Below the pieces are notes generated by a model, which was not told where the DNA came from, made no database searches, and worked only from the letters and a program-made list of their open reading frames with translations. A program made the translations under genes and the position numbers. Below, piece after piece: positions 1 through 11,370 of a stretch of 64,000 nt of DNA; the stretch's first letter is position 1; every line of letters starts with the position of its first letter. The DNA comes from Archegozetes longisetosus. Taxonomy: Eukaryota; Arthropoda; Arachnida; Sarcoptiformes; Trhypochthoniidae. Location: positions 6,345,855-6,409,854 of the forward strand of contig JAEMBT020000006.1 of the NCBI GenBank assembly GCA_018873245.2, in the 5' to 3' direction.

Positions 1-2418
1 CTTAGTCTACTTCGTAATTGAAACTAAACAGTCTGGACTATACGATGCATAGCCACTTAAATCGGTTTCATTGTCGTCAGCTCTCATTGTTCTGTTCGCC
101 ATTTTCACAAGTGATAATCTGCTGATAGCCATAACTGTTAATCGACTTGTTGTTATGATTTTCTGTCGCATCAATGAATGGTACGTCATTTTGGTCATCA
201 TTTCGTTTGAAAGTATCGAATGGTGGGACATAAGTGATTCCTTCCTCTTTCAGTACGTTAATGTAATGTTCTATGATTTCTTTGCCTTTTTTAATATTTT
301 GCGAATAATGTTTTACGGCTAACTTCTCAACGACACCTTCAAACCCCCAGAAAGACTTGACTTCTAGACTCGCCTGTTGTTCAAAACAAGTCCAATCACT
401 ATTTTCTGGATGCACCTGAAATTGAACCACATTATTAGACATCAGAAACATTATTAAAATTATGTGTAATTCAAAATAGAATTCATAGGTGATTTACTCC
501 AACCAAATTCTATTGATGACTAATAGCATTTTGAAATAATTACCGAATAAGTGCAAAATTCATGAATAGTAATACGATTTGCGAAACTTTCATTCCAGGC
601 TTCAATTTTTAATACTCTACTCCTTCGATCTAATGTGTTCTTCTGTATAAAGTAGAGAAAGTCTACGCCAGCTATCTATAAACGAAAAGAAAGTCATAAT
701 TAGTTGATAAATATTTCGACAAATAATATGCAAGTGCATTTGAAGTATTATAAATGATGGGAACTATTAAGAAAAAATCAATAAAAGTTAGGACAAGTTT
801 TTTCAACTTTCACATTATATTCAATCGATTAATAGTAAAGCCAAAAATTGAGCTATTTTCATGAAGAGAACAGTCATGGAAAACAATAATGTTATAATTG
901 GAATAGAAAAATTTGTGAAACAAATCAATAACAGAAAAAATAAATAATTTCATTCTATTTTCAGATCAAATCAATGGATAGTGAGTGACAAAATTATCGA
1001 TTCAATTTAAAAGATTACAGTTGAAAATGTGAAAATTCAAACATTTTTAATGTTTAAATAGCTGATAGTTCAGTTGTATTAAATCTTAAAGTGTTTTGCG
1101 GTAGATAACAGAATATTAAAGAGTTTATGTTTAATCGTCACACTCGGATGATTCGTGACTGTTTAAGGTTATGCAATTTTATTAAAATTTATGAGGTTTT
1201 AGTTTAGAGCGAATAAAATAATCATAAATGCTCAATTATATGAGAGAATAGCTAGTGAACACAAGTTTGCTTTCTACGGTGAGTATTTGATGAATAAAGT
1301 TACGAATAAAGAATACGAATTTGAAGAAATAAAGAAATTAAATAAAGGAATTCAGTTATTAATCAAGATTATTTACATCAAACACAAATAGACTCAAACA
1401 TCTCAATATGTTATATAAACAGAACTAACTTAATTTAATGCGTAGACCTTTAAGAAATGATATTTGACTGTTTTTTAAATGTTTATATTAGTAATTATCA
1501 ATTATCTGTAGATTACTTGTGAACCTCTAAAAGTGGATATGAGTTGAGGAAATTCATTGAACTTTACAAGCATTTTATATGTATTAAAAACGGAAAAAGC
1601 TTTTAAAAAATTCACTATAAAAAATGTACTAAAGAACTAATGGCTCACTGTTGGACCATAAAAAATATTCAATCCCAAGTTTGTCACTATTTATAATAAA
1701 TATCAAGCCAAAGATTGATCGCATTGATTAACACAATACTTTTATGGTAATATTAGTCACTTATTTACGTTTTTCTATTACCTCTTCAATCAATAAACAA
1801 TTAAACTAAAGTTCTGAAAACATTTTGCTCTTCTTTTATCATGAAACAGTAATTAGACGAAAATTTAGAACCCTAAGCAAATAAAGTAATGAGTGGTGAA
1901 TGAAGGAGTTGAGAGGTTTTCAAAAAACGTAAGTGGAAACAAGTCAGCTTTTCTCAACTCTTAACAGAAAATATTTAAATTGAAAGTCAATAAATAATAC
2001 ATATATATAGATAAGAAGGTTTATAGGTTTATAAATAAATTGTATTTTGTATATTTATTTAATAAAGGGACCTTTTTTAGTAAATAAGGTGCTTCAATAT
2101 TGATGCGACACTTCCTCTCAATGATATGTATGGCTCCGTCTTCACTGGTCTCCTCATAGATTGTATCACTTCCAACAAAAACCGGTATCATTTCACAAGT
2201 TGGAAACCTCTTTTCATATGCCTTTAAGAGAAAAAAGTATATTATCAATAGAATAGGAGAAGTAAAAAAAACATGTGATTATAATAAATGAGAACATATG
2301 GATTGAGAATGAAAAACAAGTGTAAAATCACACGAAATAAAAGATTAATACATACGGCCATAACTAATTCAAACGGATATTTATAGACTCGAACGGGTGA
2401 CTGATATTTTTGGACCAT
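1..2418 (-). CDS. retm: SEC14L1/retm-like protein with N-terminal PRELI domain (partial, cut by left edge)
   Basis: Four exons on the minus strand encode the N-terminal PRELI/MSF1 domain of a SEC14-like 1/5 (Drosophila real-time) protein. Exon 1 is 2356-2418 (starts MVQKYQSPVRVYKYPFELVM), exon 2 is 2072-2221 (AYEKRFPTC, SEDGAIHIIERKC), exon 3 is 544-675 (AGVDFLYFIQKNTL, IEAWNESF), and exon 4 runs from 415 leftward (VHPENSDWTCFEQ, KNIKKGKEII-like SQNIKKGKEIIEHY, LKEEGITYVPPF). All joins are phase 0 with GT-AG borders, giving a continuous domain that matches the family from its first residue. After about residue 160 the sequence becomes a low-complexity linker; the exact end of exon 4 (somewhere below position 200) is not resolved. 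The CRAL-TRIO/SEC14 lipid-binding and GOLD domains expected downstream must lie beyond the window edge. In the family the PRELI module targets membranes and binds lipids. I am sure of the family, less sure of SEC14L1 versus SEC14L5. Confidence 0.88.
676..2071 (-). other. Intron 2 of the SEC14L-like gene
   Basis: A 1.4 kb AT-rich intron separates exon 2 (ends at the AAG before the GTCCCT donor at 2071) from exon 3 (acceptor TTATAG at 676-681). I see no convincing coding segment, RNA gene or repeat in it. Confidence 0.8.
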
Positions 2419-4204
2419 TTCTTGATTGGATCAGATTTGAATAGGATCGATATATTGTTTAAACACAACAATATTACTTAAATCAATAATAATAGCAATG
2501 AATATTTGTATAAATAAATTGAACACAAACGCAACAAAAATAATATGATTATATTCTTGCTTAAGATCAGTAAAAGTTGAGTTGAATTGTTTGAAAGGCA
2601 GAAATGAGGCAATAATTGTATAATAATATAGACATGAAGTTGTTTTTATATCAATAGTATTGATATAAAAATGATGTTCAATATGCGAATCGATTGTTTT
2701 GAAACCGGCCTAACGTTTAATACTTTAATAATCAATAAATAATTGAGGTTTGAGTAAACGGTAAAAAACAATACAATGCTTTGTAATGAGTCGAATGGCA
2801 CACAATTGCAATTAATTTCAATTAAATTAATGTATAAGTTTAGATTCAATTTAGGTTCATATTGTATTTGAATGACAATTAGTATAATTGAAAATTAATA
2901 TGGATTACTTGCAGTATTATTTAAACTTATTGTGCGCTCAATATTGAGATTCAATATTAGTTTGAGAGATTTTAAAACAGTTTGCACACAATTATAAAAC
3001 AGAAAATCCGATCAGACAATAAAGCTGTAGAAGTGAACATTCAATAGATTATAACCAATTGAAAGGAATAGCGATCAAAACATTTTGGCATCAAATCAAT
3101 TTGATGACTCAATTAATTAGTCATTATTAAAATGGTTGCAGATCAATTTAGAGTTTATTAAACTATATTTATATTACTATTTAATTGGTTTATCATAACT
3201 GGTATTGACAGGAGACGAACACAGTTTATATAAAATTTATATAATCTTTACGTCCTTATACTCGCACTAAAACTGTACCAAAACTCATATAAAGCGGATA
3301 TATATTACGCTTTAAATGGAGAGTCACTCGATTTTTTCATTCATTTATTGAACACAAGTCCAGTCCCACAAACTTGTGCTATAATTTCTGTTATACGACA
3401 CGACACTGACTTCAGTCTCAAAAACTACGTTCTTTGAGAAATAGGGATTCGTCAGGATATGCAGCTGGATCAAACTGATTTTAATTTGGCTCTATTTCAT
3501 CACGAGTGTTATGTAAAACTTGTGAAATATCACTTGAAAACAAATGCCAAGATACTTTCAGTGTATGTGTTGTGGGTCAACTAAAACTTGAATTTTTTTT
3601 CTAAATATAAAACAAAAGTATGTCACAGGATAGAAGCCAAGCATTTGATAGAAGAGTCGCTTAATGTTGCAAGAGTGGGGCAAGTTTTTCAATAATTGAT
3701 AAGTTGAGCGACGTTATTAATAGACAGCATAGCTAGTGATAATAGGTTTACGACCAATGGAATGGCTGATTTGCGCGATTTGGGCGTAAAATTTAGCTAC
3801 ATTTGAAAGCAGTGATCACATGGATGTGATGGAAAGCAATTGCAGCAATCTTGATAGGAGTATGAAGCGAAAGCAAATAACGTTGAATAAAGTAGTTCCA
3901 CTTTTATGTAGATTAATACTGGTTTCTATTATTAATGAATAGATCAGTATTGACGTTAATATTAGTGAATAGTTAAATGAATTGGTTTAAGTGTTTCGTA
4001 ATACTAGTGTCACATTTAAGGAATTAATTATTATTCTGATATGACAATAAATCACACCTGAATTAAAACATCAATTTTGTAATCCTGTTCGAGTATGACT
4101 CATCTTAGACCACATATTCAATTATTCTATTGATTGATTTTGTACGTCATTTTATGGTTCAATTCAACTTATGGTTCAATTGAAATTTTCTCAATAAACA
4201 ACAA
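2419..4204. other. Intergenic spacer between divergent SEC14L-like and MRM2 genes
   Basis: This 1.8 kb AT-rich stretch holds the upstream regions of both flanking genes, which are transcribed away from each other. Only short, compositionally unremarkable open frames are present. It should contain both promoters, but I cannot place a core promoter element with confidence. Confidence 0.7.
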
Positions 4205-4993
4205 ATGATAAAACACTTAAAAAGCAACAAATCTTTTAGTCATCTAATAAACAATAAGATATCAATTAATTTGGATGTAAGAAAAGAATGCATTCATAGT
4301 TCGGAATCACTGCACAAAATAATACCAAACAATTTGAAGAATAAGTCGAAGAGTTCTCAGGATTGGTTGACTCGACAACTGAACGATCCATATGTTAAGA
4401 GAGCTCGTTATGAGAACTATAGAGCTAGAAGTGCTTTCAAACTGATAGAAATGGACCAGAAATACAATCTGATTAACCCGGGAATGATAGTGGTTGAGTG
4501 CGGTGCAGCTCCGGGTGCGTGGACTCAATATATTGTTAAGAAACTTAAATTAGATGAACAAAACAAATACAAAACGGGTGCAGTGATTGCAATAGATATT
4601 AGACCGATACATGCGGTGCCAGGCGCTATAACGATGTCGAATACTGACTTCACTAAACCTCTAAATCAAGCAAAGATATTGCATTGTTTGAATGGAAAGC
4701 CAGTTGACTTTGTCTGCAGTGATATGGCTCCTAATGCCAGTGGACAGCAACAGTACGACCATCATAACATTATATCTCTCTGTTACAGTGCTCTTCAGTT
4801 TGCCGTTACAGTTTTGAGACCATTGAGCGGCACGTTTTTGACAAAGGTATGGGAGGGGGAAACGACCCAATCTCTTAGAAATGATTTGCAAAAGTTTTTT
4901 GTTGATGTAAGACAACTCAAACCTGACGCGTGTCGTGGAGATTCGACTGAGTCTTATATATTGGCAAGAAATTTCAAAGGAATTGTACGATAA
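4205..4993 (+). CDS. MRM2: Mitochondrial rRNA 2'-O-ribose methyltransferase 2 (FtsJ/RrmJ family)
   Basis: An intronless 262-residue protein of the FtsJ/RrmJ family. Residues 51-262 form the Rossmann-type SAM-dependent methyltransferase. The SAM motif is VVECGAAPGAWTQYI (about 96-110), and the family's K-D-K-E catalytic tetrad is complete: K79 in SAFKL, D173 in CSDMAPNASG, K214 in TFLTKVWEG and E249 in DSTESYILARNFKG. The first ~50 residues are basic and serine/asparagine-rich with few acidic residues, compatible with a mitochondrial targeting peptide. MRM2 methylates a uridine in the A-loop of the large mitochondrial rRNA and aids large-subunit assembly. Length matches the family (about 240-260). 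The alternative, cytosolic FTSJ1 (a tRNA enzyme), is longer and lacks a presequence, so MRM2 fits better. It converges on RPTOR with only 291 bp between stop codons. Confidence 0.93.
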   Translation: MIKHLKSNKSFSHLINNKISINLDVRKECIHSSESLHKIIPNNLKNKSKSSQDWLTRQLNDPYVKRARYENYRARSAFKLIEMDQKYNLINPGMIVVECGAAPGAWTQYIVKKLKLDEQNKYKTGAVIAIDIRPIHAVPGAITMSNTDFTKPLNQAKILHCLNGKPVDFVCSDMAPNASGQQQYDHHNIISLCYSALQFAVTVLRPLSGTFLTKVWEGETTQSLRNDLQKFFVDVRQLKPDACRGDSTESYILARNFKGIVR

Positions 4994-5284
4994 CTAAATA
5001 AGTAATAATTAAAGTGTTTTTTAGTCATTGTCAAGAAGTTTATTGTCGTTTTTGATTTATATAAGTCATTAAATAAGAGGTCTACTATATATATGATATA
5101 TAGCTAAGATATAATATGTACAATTGGCACCAAATCAGAAATAAATCTGTTATATAACATAAATACAATTTATAAACAATCGAAAAATTTAATGATATGG
5201 AAATAAAAATATGAGTCTGAAAAAAGGAATTAACTAAATTTCGTAGTAATGTATGACTTAATGCGATCCTTTCTTAGTCTAATT

Positions 5285-8200
5285 TCAAAAATATTTCGAA
5301 GGCCCGTATAATGATATAAAATTGTCAGTACAACCAGCAGCCAATTTTGCCTTTGAAATAAAAAAGATGAATAATAAATATAGCTGTTCTTAAATTATCA
5401 GTTCAGGAGAATATTCTATGAGAAACTTGTTAAAACTAAAGTTATGTCAGTTTCATAACTTCAACTTACAAAAAGTGGATGAAAGGCTAGGCTACAAATC
5501 GGACCGAGTCTTTGATTCATAAATCCGTCGTAATGCCGAACAGTGCTTCCAGGAATCGCATCCAATGTATATATATTTATAGATGGATATCCACTTGGAA
5601 GGCTCTGATTTCCGACCCCACTGGTGATAAAACAAAAGATAAGTTAAATTCAGAAAATTTAAGTGGTTATCATAAGCGATTAAGAAAGAGATACCAGGCA
5701 AACACATCTGCTTCTGGATGTACACTCATAGCTGTCATTCCAAGTCCAGTGCTAATCGATTTAACGGAAGTAGACAATCGTTTGTCATACCATTTGATAT
5801 CTCCGGTAAGACTTCCACTAATAATATGCACATGTTTTTGATAGTCAGGGTATATGTGAGCGTTGACTATCCAACTTTTGTGCTCATAAAATGTGAAAAC
5901 TCGACTGTCATGAGGCATAAGTCGGTCATCAAACACTCGGACACTTCCATCACCACAACCCACACAAATCAGATGTGAGCCATCGGTCGAGATGCTAGTA
6001 ACACAAGTGTCGGCACCAGTGGTCAAGTCTCGGATTTTCATTTCTTTTCTCGCATCCCAGAGGCGTATAACACGCGATTCTCCGGTTGCGATCAACTTCT
6101 GTTCCAATTGATTCCATGACAATATAACACCAGAACTTTTGGACAAGGGCTGCATATCGTTGAATATGTGGAATGCAGTCACGAGTTCTGGTCTCTCGTT
6201 TCTGTCATGAATGTAGAAATTTTTCCAAACTTTGATTGAGCCGTCATCACAAGCAGTCATTAACAAAGTGATGTCATGTGTATTCAACAGTTGAATATCA
6301 GTTATTCTTGAAGGCGAAAAATTCAAGTTACTGTTCGTACCCAATAGCACAGGGTTTACACTATTACTGTAATTGTTTTGCTGTGAGTCAAAACTCCAAA
6401 CACTGAAGGATTCCCTTTCAGCCACAATTAATCTATTTTCGTATGGATGAAAAGCTAAATGTTGCGGAGTATTAAAATTTTTCTGGTGAAATATTTGCTC
6501 ATCAATACGACTGGCATCGACTCGTGATAATTCTTTCTTTGCTTTTTCTTGAATATTACGATTACGCCAACTTCTCCACTCTTTTTCATGATGAGACGGA
6601 CTTTCGGGATCAACATCTTCAGGATAACATATGTTGGGAGCATAGGGTTGACTGAAATGTTTAGTACACCACTCAACAAATCTAGTAGTAATTAAAGGTT
6701 CACGTTGACTGTTAGAAGTTTCGTCAACATTTCCGTCTTGACTCTTTTCCGAAACACTGGGCTCACGACCGAACATAGTTCGCTTCCGTGTGTATGGAGT
6801 AATAAAACCACTGTAAGGTTGAGGTGGATATGGAGAATTCATGTTAGCTCTATTAGAACCTGTTAACGTATCTCTGATTGGCGTAGTATTACGTGATGTC
6901 ACCATATTAGAAGTTGGTGACTCACTCATATATGACTGATTATTATTAGGCGACGCCGGTTCTGATATTGACTGTTCCGAAATCGATTCTTTTAGAGAAT
7001 CACATGCTGTCGGTGTTTGAGAAATACGAGATTTCATTCCATCAATTACCGTCTGAGCCATTGTTGCAACTTCAGGATAAGGATCGTTGGAATAGGCTGT
7101 GATTGCCTTCCATATTGTCCAATAGACATTAGGAATAGTTGAGCCGGACATCACAGTAGTATTTGTTGGGTAATTACAAAGTGAATTCGAAGAGCTGACT
7201 CTTTTCATTGGAATATTTTGTATAAATGAATTATTTGGTGGAGTCAAGGCATCGCTACCAAGTATTGGACCTTTAATTAAACAATTAAACCAATGTTATT
7301 CAGTATGCTTGAGACTAATAGTTAAAAGTTTAATGGTCAGTAGACATTAGTGACAAAGCAATCAATGTAAGATCATATGAATAACTTGATTTCTCACCAA
7401 TAGTATGGTGCGTGTTAGGAGTTATCGAAACGGGAACGCTTAGAAACTTATTAATGGTTACATTAGACAAACGATCACGAGATGCTACTTTTCGCAGTCC
7501 CATTGGCGGAGTTCCGACTGTCAGTGAGTTTTCTTATGTGGGGTTAATATCATAGCCAATTCGTTAAATCAATCACTCAATTTATCAAAATTAGACTTAC
7601 CTGTATTTGACGCCGTCATTTGTTGCATTTGAGCCAATTCTTTAGCTTTTTCTTCTTCTAACTTCTGGAAAATGATGGCCACAAAGTAATTTTCAAAAAT
7701 CAAAACTAACCAGTGGAGTGCGACCAATAGTTCTTTACGAACTATCGGCGAGCTATCATTCAAAACTTTATTAATCAAAGTAATGGCAATGTTATGGTCC
7801 AAGGCGTTTGCGTGATCTGTTCTTTCAGTCGCACTATTAATAAAAGTTCCCAAAGCATACACAGCAGCAGCGCGTACTTCAGGAACTGGATCTTCGAGCA
7901 AAACATACAATTTTTCATGAGCTGTGTCTCTAGTTCCGGCCCAACGCGCGTTATCATTGTTTTGCCAGATATGGCCCAAACAAATGGCTAACCACTGGCG
8001 TAACAATGGATCAGAATCTGGAAGTGGGACTTGTAGTTGTTCGGAATACTGGGATTGCAGTTGTTCTAAACAATGATCGATAAGGTTTCCCTGAAGTGCT
8101 GCTTCCTATTTAACCGATCAAATTGATTAAATCTTATCCAAACAATCACTTTCCGATCATACCTGTCCTGGCATGTAATTTTTCAGAATACATGCCATAA

Positions 8201-10344
8201 CAAATGCAGCCATTGTCCGATGTCCAGATGGCATTTTGGGATCAGATAATACGCTCAAGAAATATCGATGTCCATTATCACGAACCAAGTCTGCCTGACA
8301 GCTCTTCATCGAAAAATAAATTATTGTTCAGTTCAAGTAATATGGAATATTGAAATTAAATCTGTTATTTTGGCAACAAACCTGATCCACAGCAAGAACT
8401 TTCGCCCAAATAAATACTAGGAGAGGTCTCAATTCACGGGCTGAGCTTTGCAAAAGCTTCAAAACGTAGGGGAATATACCGACTGAAAGTGCCTAATATT
8501 TGAGACAATAAAAATTTAGTCAAAGTTGAATAACTAAGGTGATAATCCATTCAGAATCACTAACCAGGTTGACAGCCCACGGACCCAAGTTTAGGAAGCG
8601 GCCCAATAGGTCTAAAGCTCGTGATCGATGAACTTGACTCAGAAGCACTTGTAGTACAATAGGAAGTTGTTCAGGATGACTATCAGGTCTTGATCCCAAT
8701 TTCAACCAAACTTCAAAGGCAGTCAACTGTTCGGAGAAAAACTGGCTGTGCTTGTACTGAGCGCCTTCATTCACAATTGGGTGAAGTTGTGCGAGACACA
8801 GATCGACAGCCAGATCCCATGCGTTCCACATCGGGTGATGATACGCTGGTGGAAGAGCTGGATATGAAACTGGTGTGCAGTCATAGGTTCGCATTATTCT
8901 CTCAGCTAAAAGAAAGTTTCTGAACAGACTGGCCACTAATAAGTCTTGTCTGAATAATCGCTGAAACAGATCTCGAGGCAATGTGTTCCACGCTATAGTA
9001 TCAGTAATAGCAGTGAAAATCCAATTCAGTTCTCCCAACATAGTCCTCCTGTCTGTGAGCTGCCCCGGAATCTTGTCGAGTAATTCCAAATTGACAGCAG
9101 GAACTAATTTGCCGGCACTTTGTCTGATGAACCAGCGCAATGATATCTTGATTGGTGTAGTTAAACAGGCTGTGAACAAGTCTGCGGGCAGGTCGGGATT
9201 CATAGGCAGTAATTCATTTTTACCACATGCGGCTAGTAGTATACAATTCTTATAATTAGGTGGTATTTGGTGTTGAAATGGCGAACCACTGTTCGACATA
9301 TTGGTGTTGATGTTCATTTCGTGTTCTTTCTCATGTTGAATAGCGAATGTAATGAATGAGTCGACAATAGTTCCAGCGTTAGAGCATTCAAAAACATAAA
9401 TAGACGGAGCGCCCATCCATTGCTGCAGATCATAAACAGATAGAGGTATGTATTGAGTATAACTACGATTGAAGACCCAAATCTCTCCATTCACTGTAGG
9501 TTTTGGTACTCCGTGTCCATTATAGTGAAACAGTACGCGTTCGTCTTTGGCGTTGCGTCGCAGTGAAGTGCACAACTTCTTCACGTCTTCGACAGTTGGA
9601 TCTAAACTCTGCTTATACCTAGCTCTTGGTTGCCATCTTTCGTATTGTTTCATCAAATTAGCACCAATTGCTTCTAATGCCTTTTGTGGCGCCAAAGAGA
9701 ACGGATCGATCCAACACTGCATTACTGAGCATGGGTTCGGTTTTATTATGTCCGGTGGATCAACCCCTACATTCAGACACATAACCAGTGCCACACTTAC
9801 TGTCTTCATCTGTTCATTTGATAGGTACAAAAAACTTCATTAATTATTATCAACACATTATAAATGAAGTCAGCTAAAGTTTAGCTGAAAAATACCTTTA
9901 AAGCAATCATAAATAAAATAAAAATTAAAACTTCTCATCTTATTAATGCTATTTGATTGATATTTAGCACTAAATAAACTTAAATAAACTCAATTTTAAA
10001 ATTAGTTAGAAACAAAACTCGTTAAAATTAGAGTTAAGGCCAAACAAATGCTTATCGTTTACATCAATATCAATACAATCGATATCTCAAAAGACATGTT
10101 TAATATAATTTTAAATAAAATTAATTAAATAACGACGAAATTATGAATAAATATAAAAAAATCGATGGTAATTGACCCTTTCTTTCATTCTCCAGGACTG
10201 TTTGGGCATTGATCTGATGCCTTCGATCGGTTCGGAGTGTCTTAATTCATTGAAGGCATTCGACAATTTCATATGTTTCGAATCGTTTGGATCATTTTCT
10301 TCTTCAGAGACCTCTCTTTCGAGTTCGATGTCGTTAATCATCAT
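5285..10344 (-). CDS. RPTOR: Raptor, regulatory-associated protein of mTOR complex 1
   Basis: Nine coding exons on the minus strand: 10177-10344, 8565-9809, 8382-8492, 8163-8303, 7601-8105, 7398-7517, 5695-7270, 5470-5620 and 5285-5350. They total 4083 nt, or 1360 residues, close to vertebrate Raptor (about 1335). The start is [10 protein letters not shown]. The Raptor N-terminal conserved, caspase-like domain (about 50-400) includes [18 protein letters not shown] and CSNAG, holding the conserved His and Cys. Armadillo/HEAT-type helices follow ([30 protein letters not shown]), then a Ser/Thr/Asn-rich linker and C-terminal WD40 repeats ending [20 protein letters not shown]. Raptor is the substrate-recruiting scaffold of mTORC1, acting at lysosomes. 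The linker keeps an AMPK-type motif around S790 (see findings). All introns are 57-367 bp with GT-AG ends. Identity is certain; minor doubt attaches only to the first exon's start codon. Confidence 0.97.
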
Positions 10345-11370
10345 ATTGACAATATTTTATTAATAAATTAATGAGAAATGAATTAATTAATCAAAATATT
10401 GATAATCAAAATGAAAATATATTCGAATAATTGACCGGTTCCTCAGTCTCTCATAGTCGAAAAACAGTGAAAAGCGTGCGATTGTTTGCAAACTAATGGC
10501 TTATAGGGGGTCGTCTCTTGATGAAAGACGCAAAAAACTTTACTGGTACTTGTACAACATAATTAGTAGTTATCTCACATTGAATGTAATGCTATTCAAG
10601 GTTTACACCATTTTAATCAATTATTATACACTGAAACAACTTATCACTTATCCATAAGAATCGATGAGTTCGTATTTGATAATTTTCTTAGCTTGTTCGA
10701 AAACACTAAACAATTGTCCACATTCAAATGTAAACAAATCAAAAGTGAAATTTTACTTAGTTCAAGTAGTTTGCGAAATGATTTACTAAAATAATAATAA
10801 TATTAGTTTATTGGAGAAGAGAAATATGATTTAAAAGAGCAATAGAGTAATGTTAAAGAGGAATATTTAGACAAATAATAAAACTGTTGTATGTAATCTC
10901 GAATGTGATTATGAAATGCGTTTTCCAGTTATGTTCATGTTTATAGCGATGTTGTGCTGCACTCTCTCCTAGAAAGAGTGGTTGTGCCCCAACTACACAC
11001 AATTGGACTGAATACGAAATTTGTTGGTAAAGCTATGAAGCCCTCAGTATTTGAGATAACAATTTGATGGCAGAGTCAGAAGTGCGGAGGCTTTAAGGCA
11101 ATCACTTGAGTTTGTAGTTATATGTATTATACATTCACATATATTAGTGTTTGGACTATGCTATCAAACGATTCATGTTTTGAACCATAACGAGTGTTAC
11201 CAAAATGTGTTCAAAACTATCAATAAAAGTATTTAAAAGTCGATAAAGTGTTCATGTTTTAAATATTTTATGTAATTTAATGAAAAAGTTTTTATAAATT
11301 GACAAAAATGTGCGACCATTTAGTGAATTCAACAATTAGATGTTTACAAAATTTATTACTAATTGTAAAA
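10345..11370. other. Divergent intergenic region between RPTOR and the integrin alpha gene
   Basis: About 1 kb lies between the Raptor start codon on the minus strand and the integrin start on the plus strand, so both promoters are expected here. It is AT-rich except for a slightly richer patch near 10430-10560. No gene, RNA or repeat is recognisable. An alternative in-frame integrin ATG exists upstream at 11308. Confidence 0.65.

Noticed and set aside
10960-11010. Slightly structured patch upstream of the integrin gene considered as a tRNA
   Set aside because: No cloverleaf or A/B boxes could be formed.
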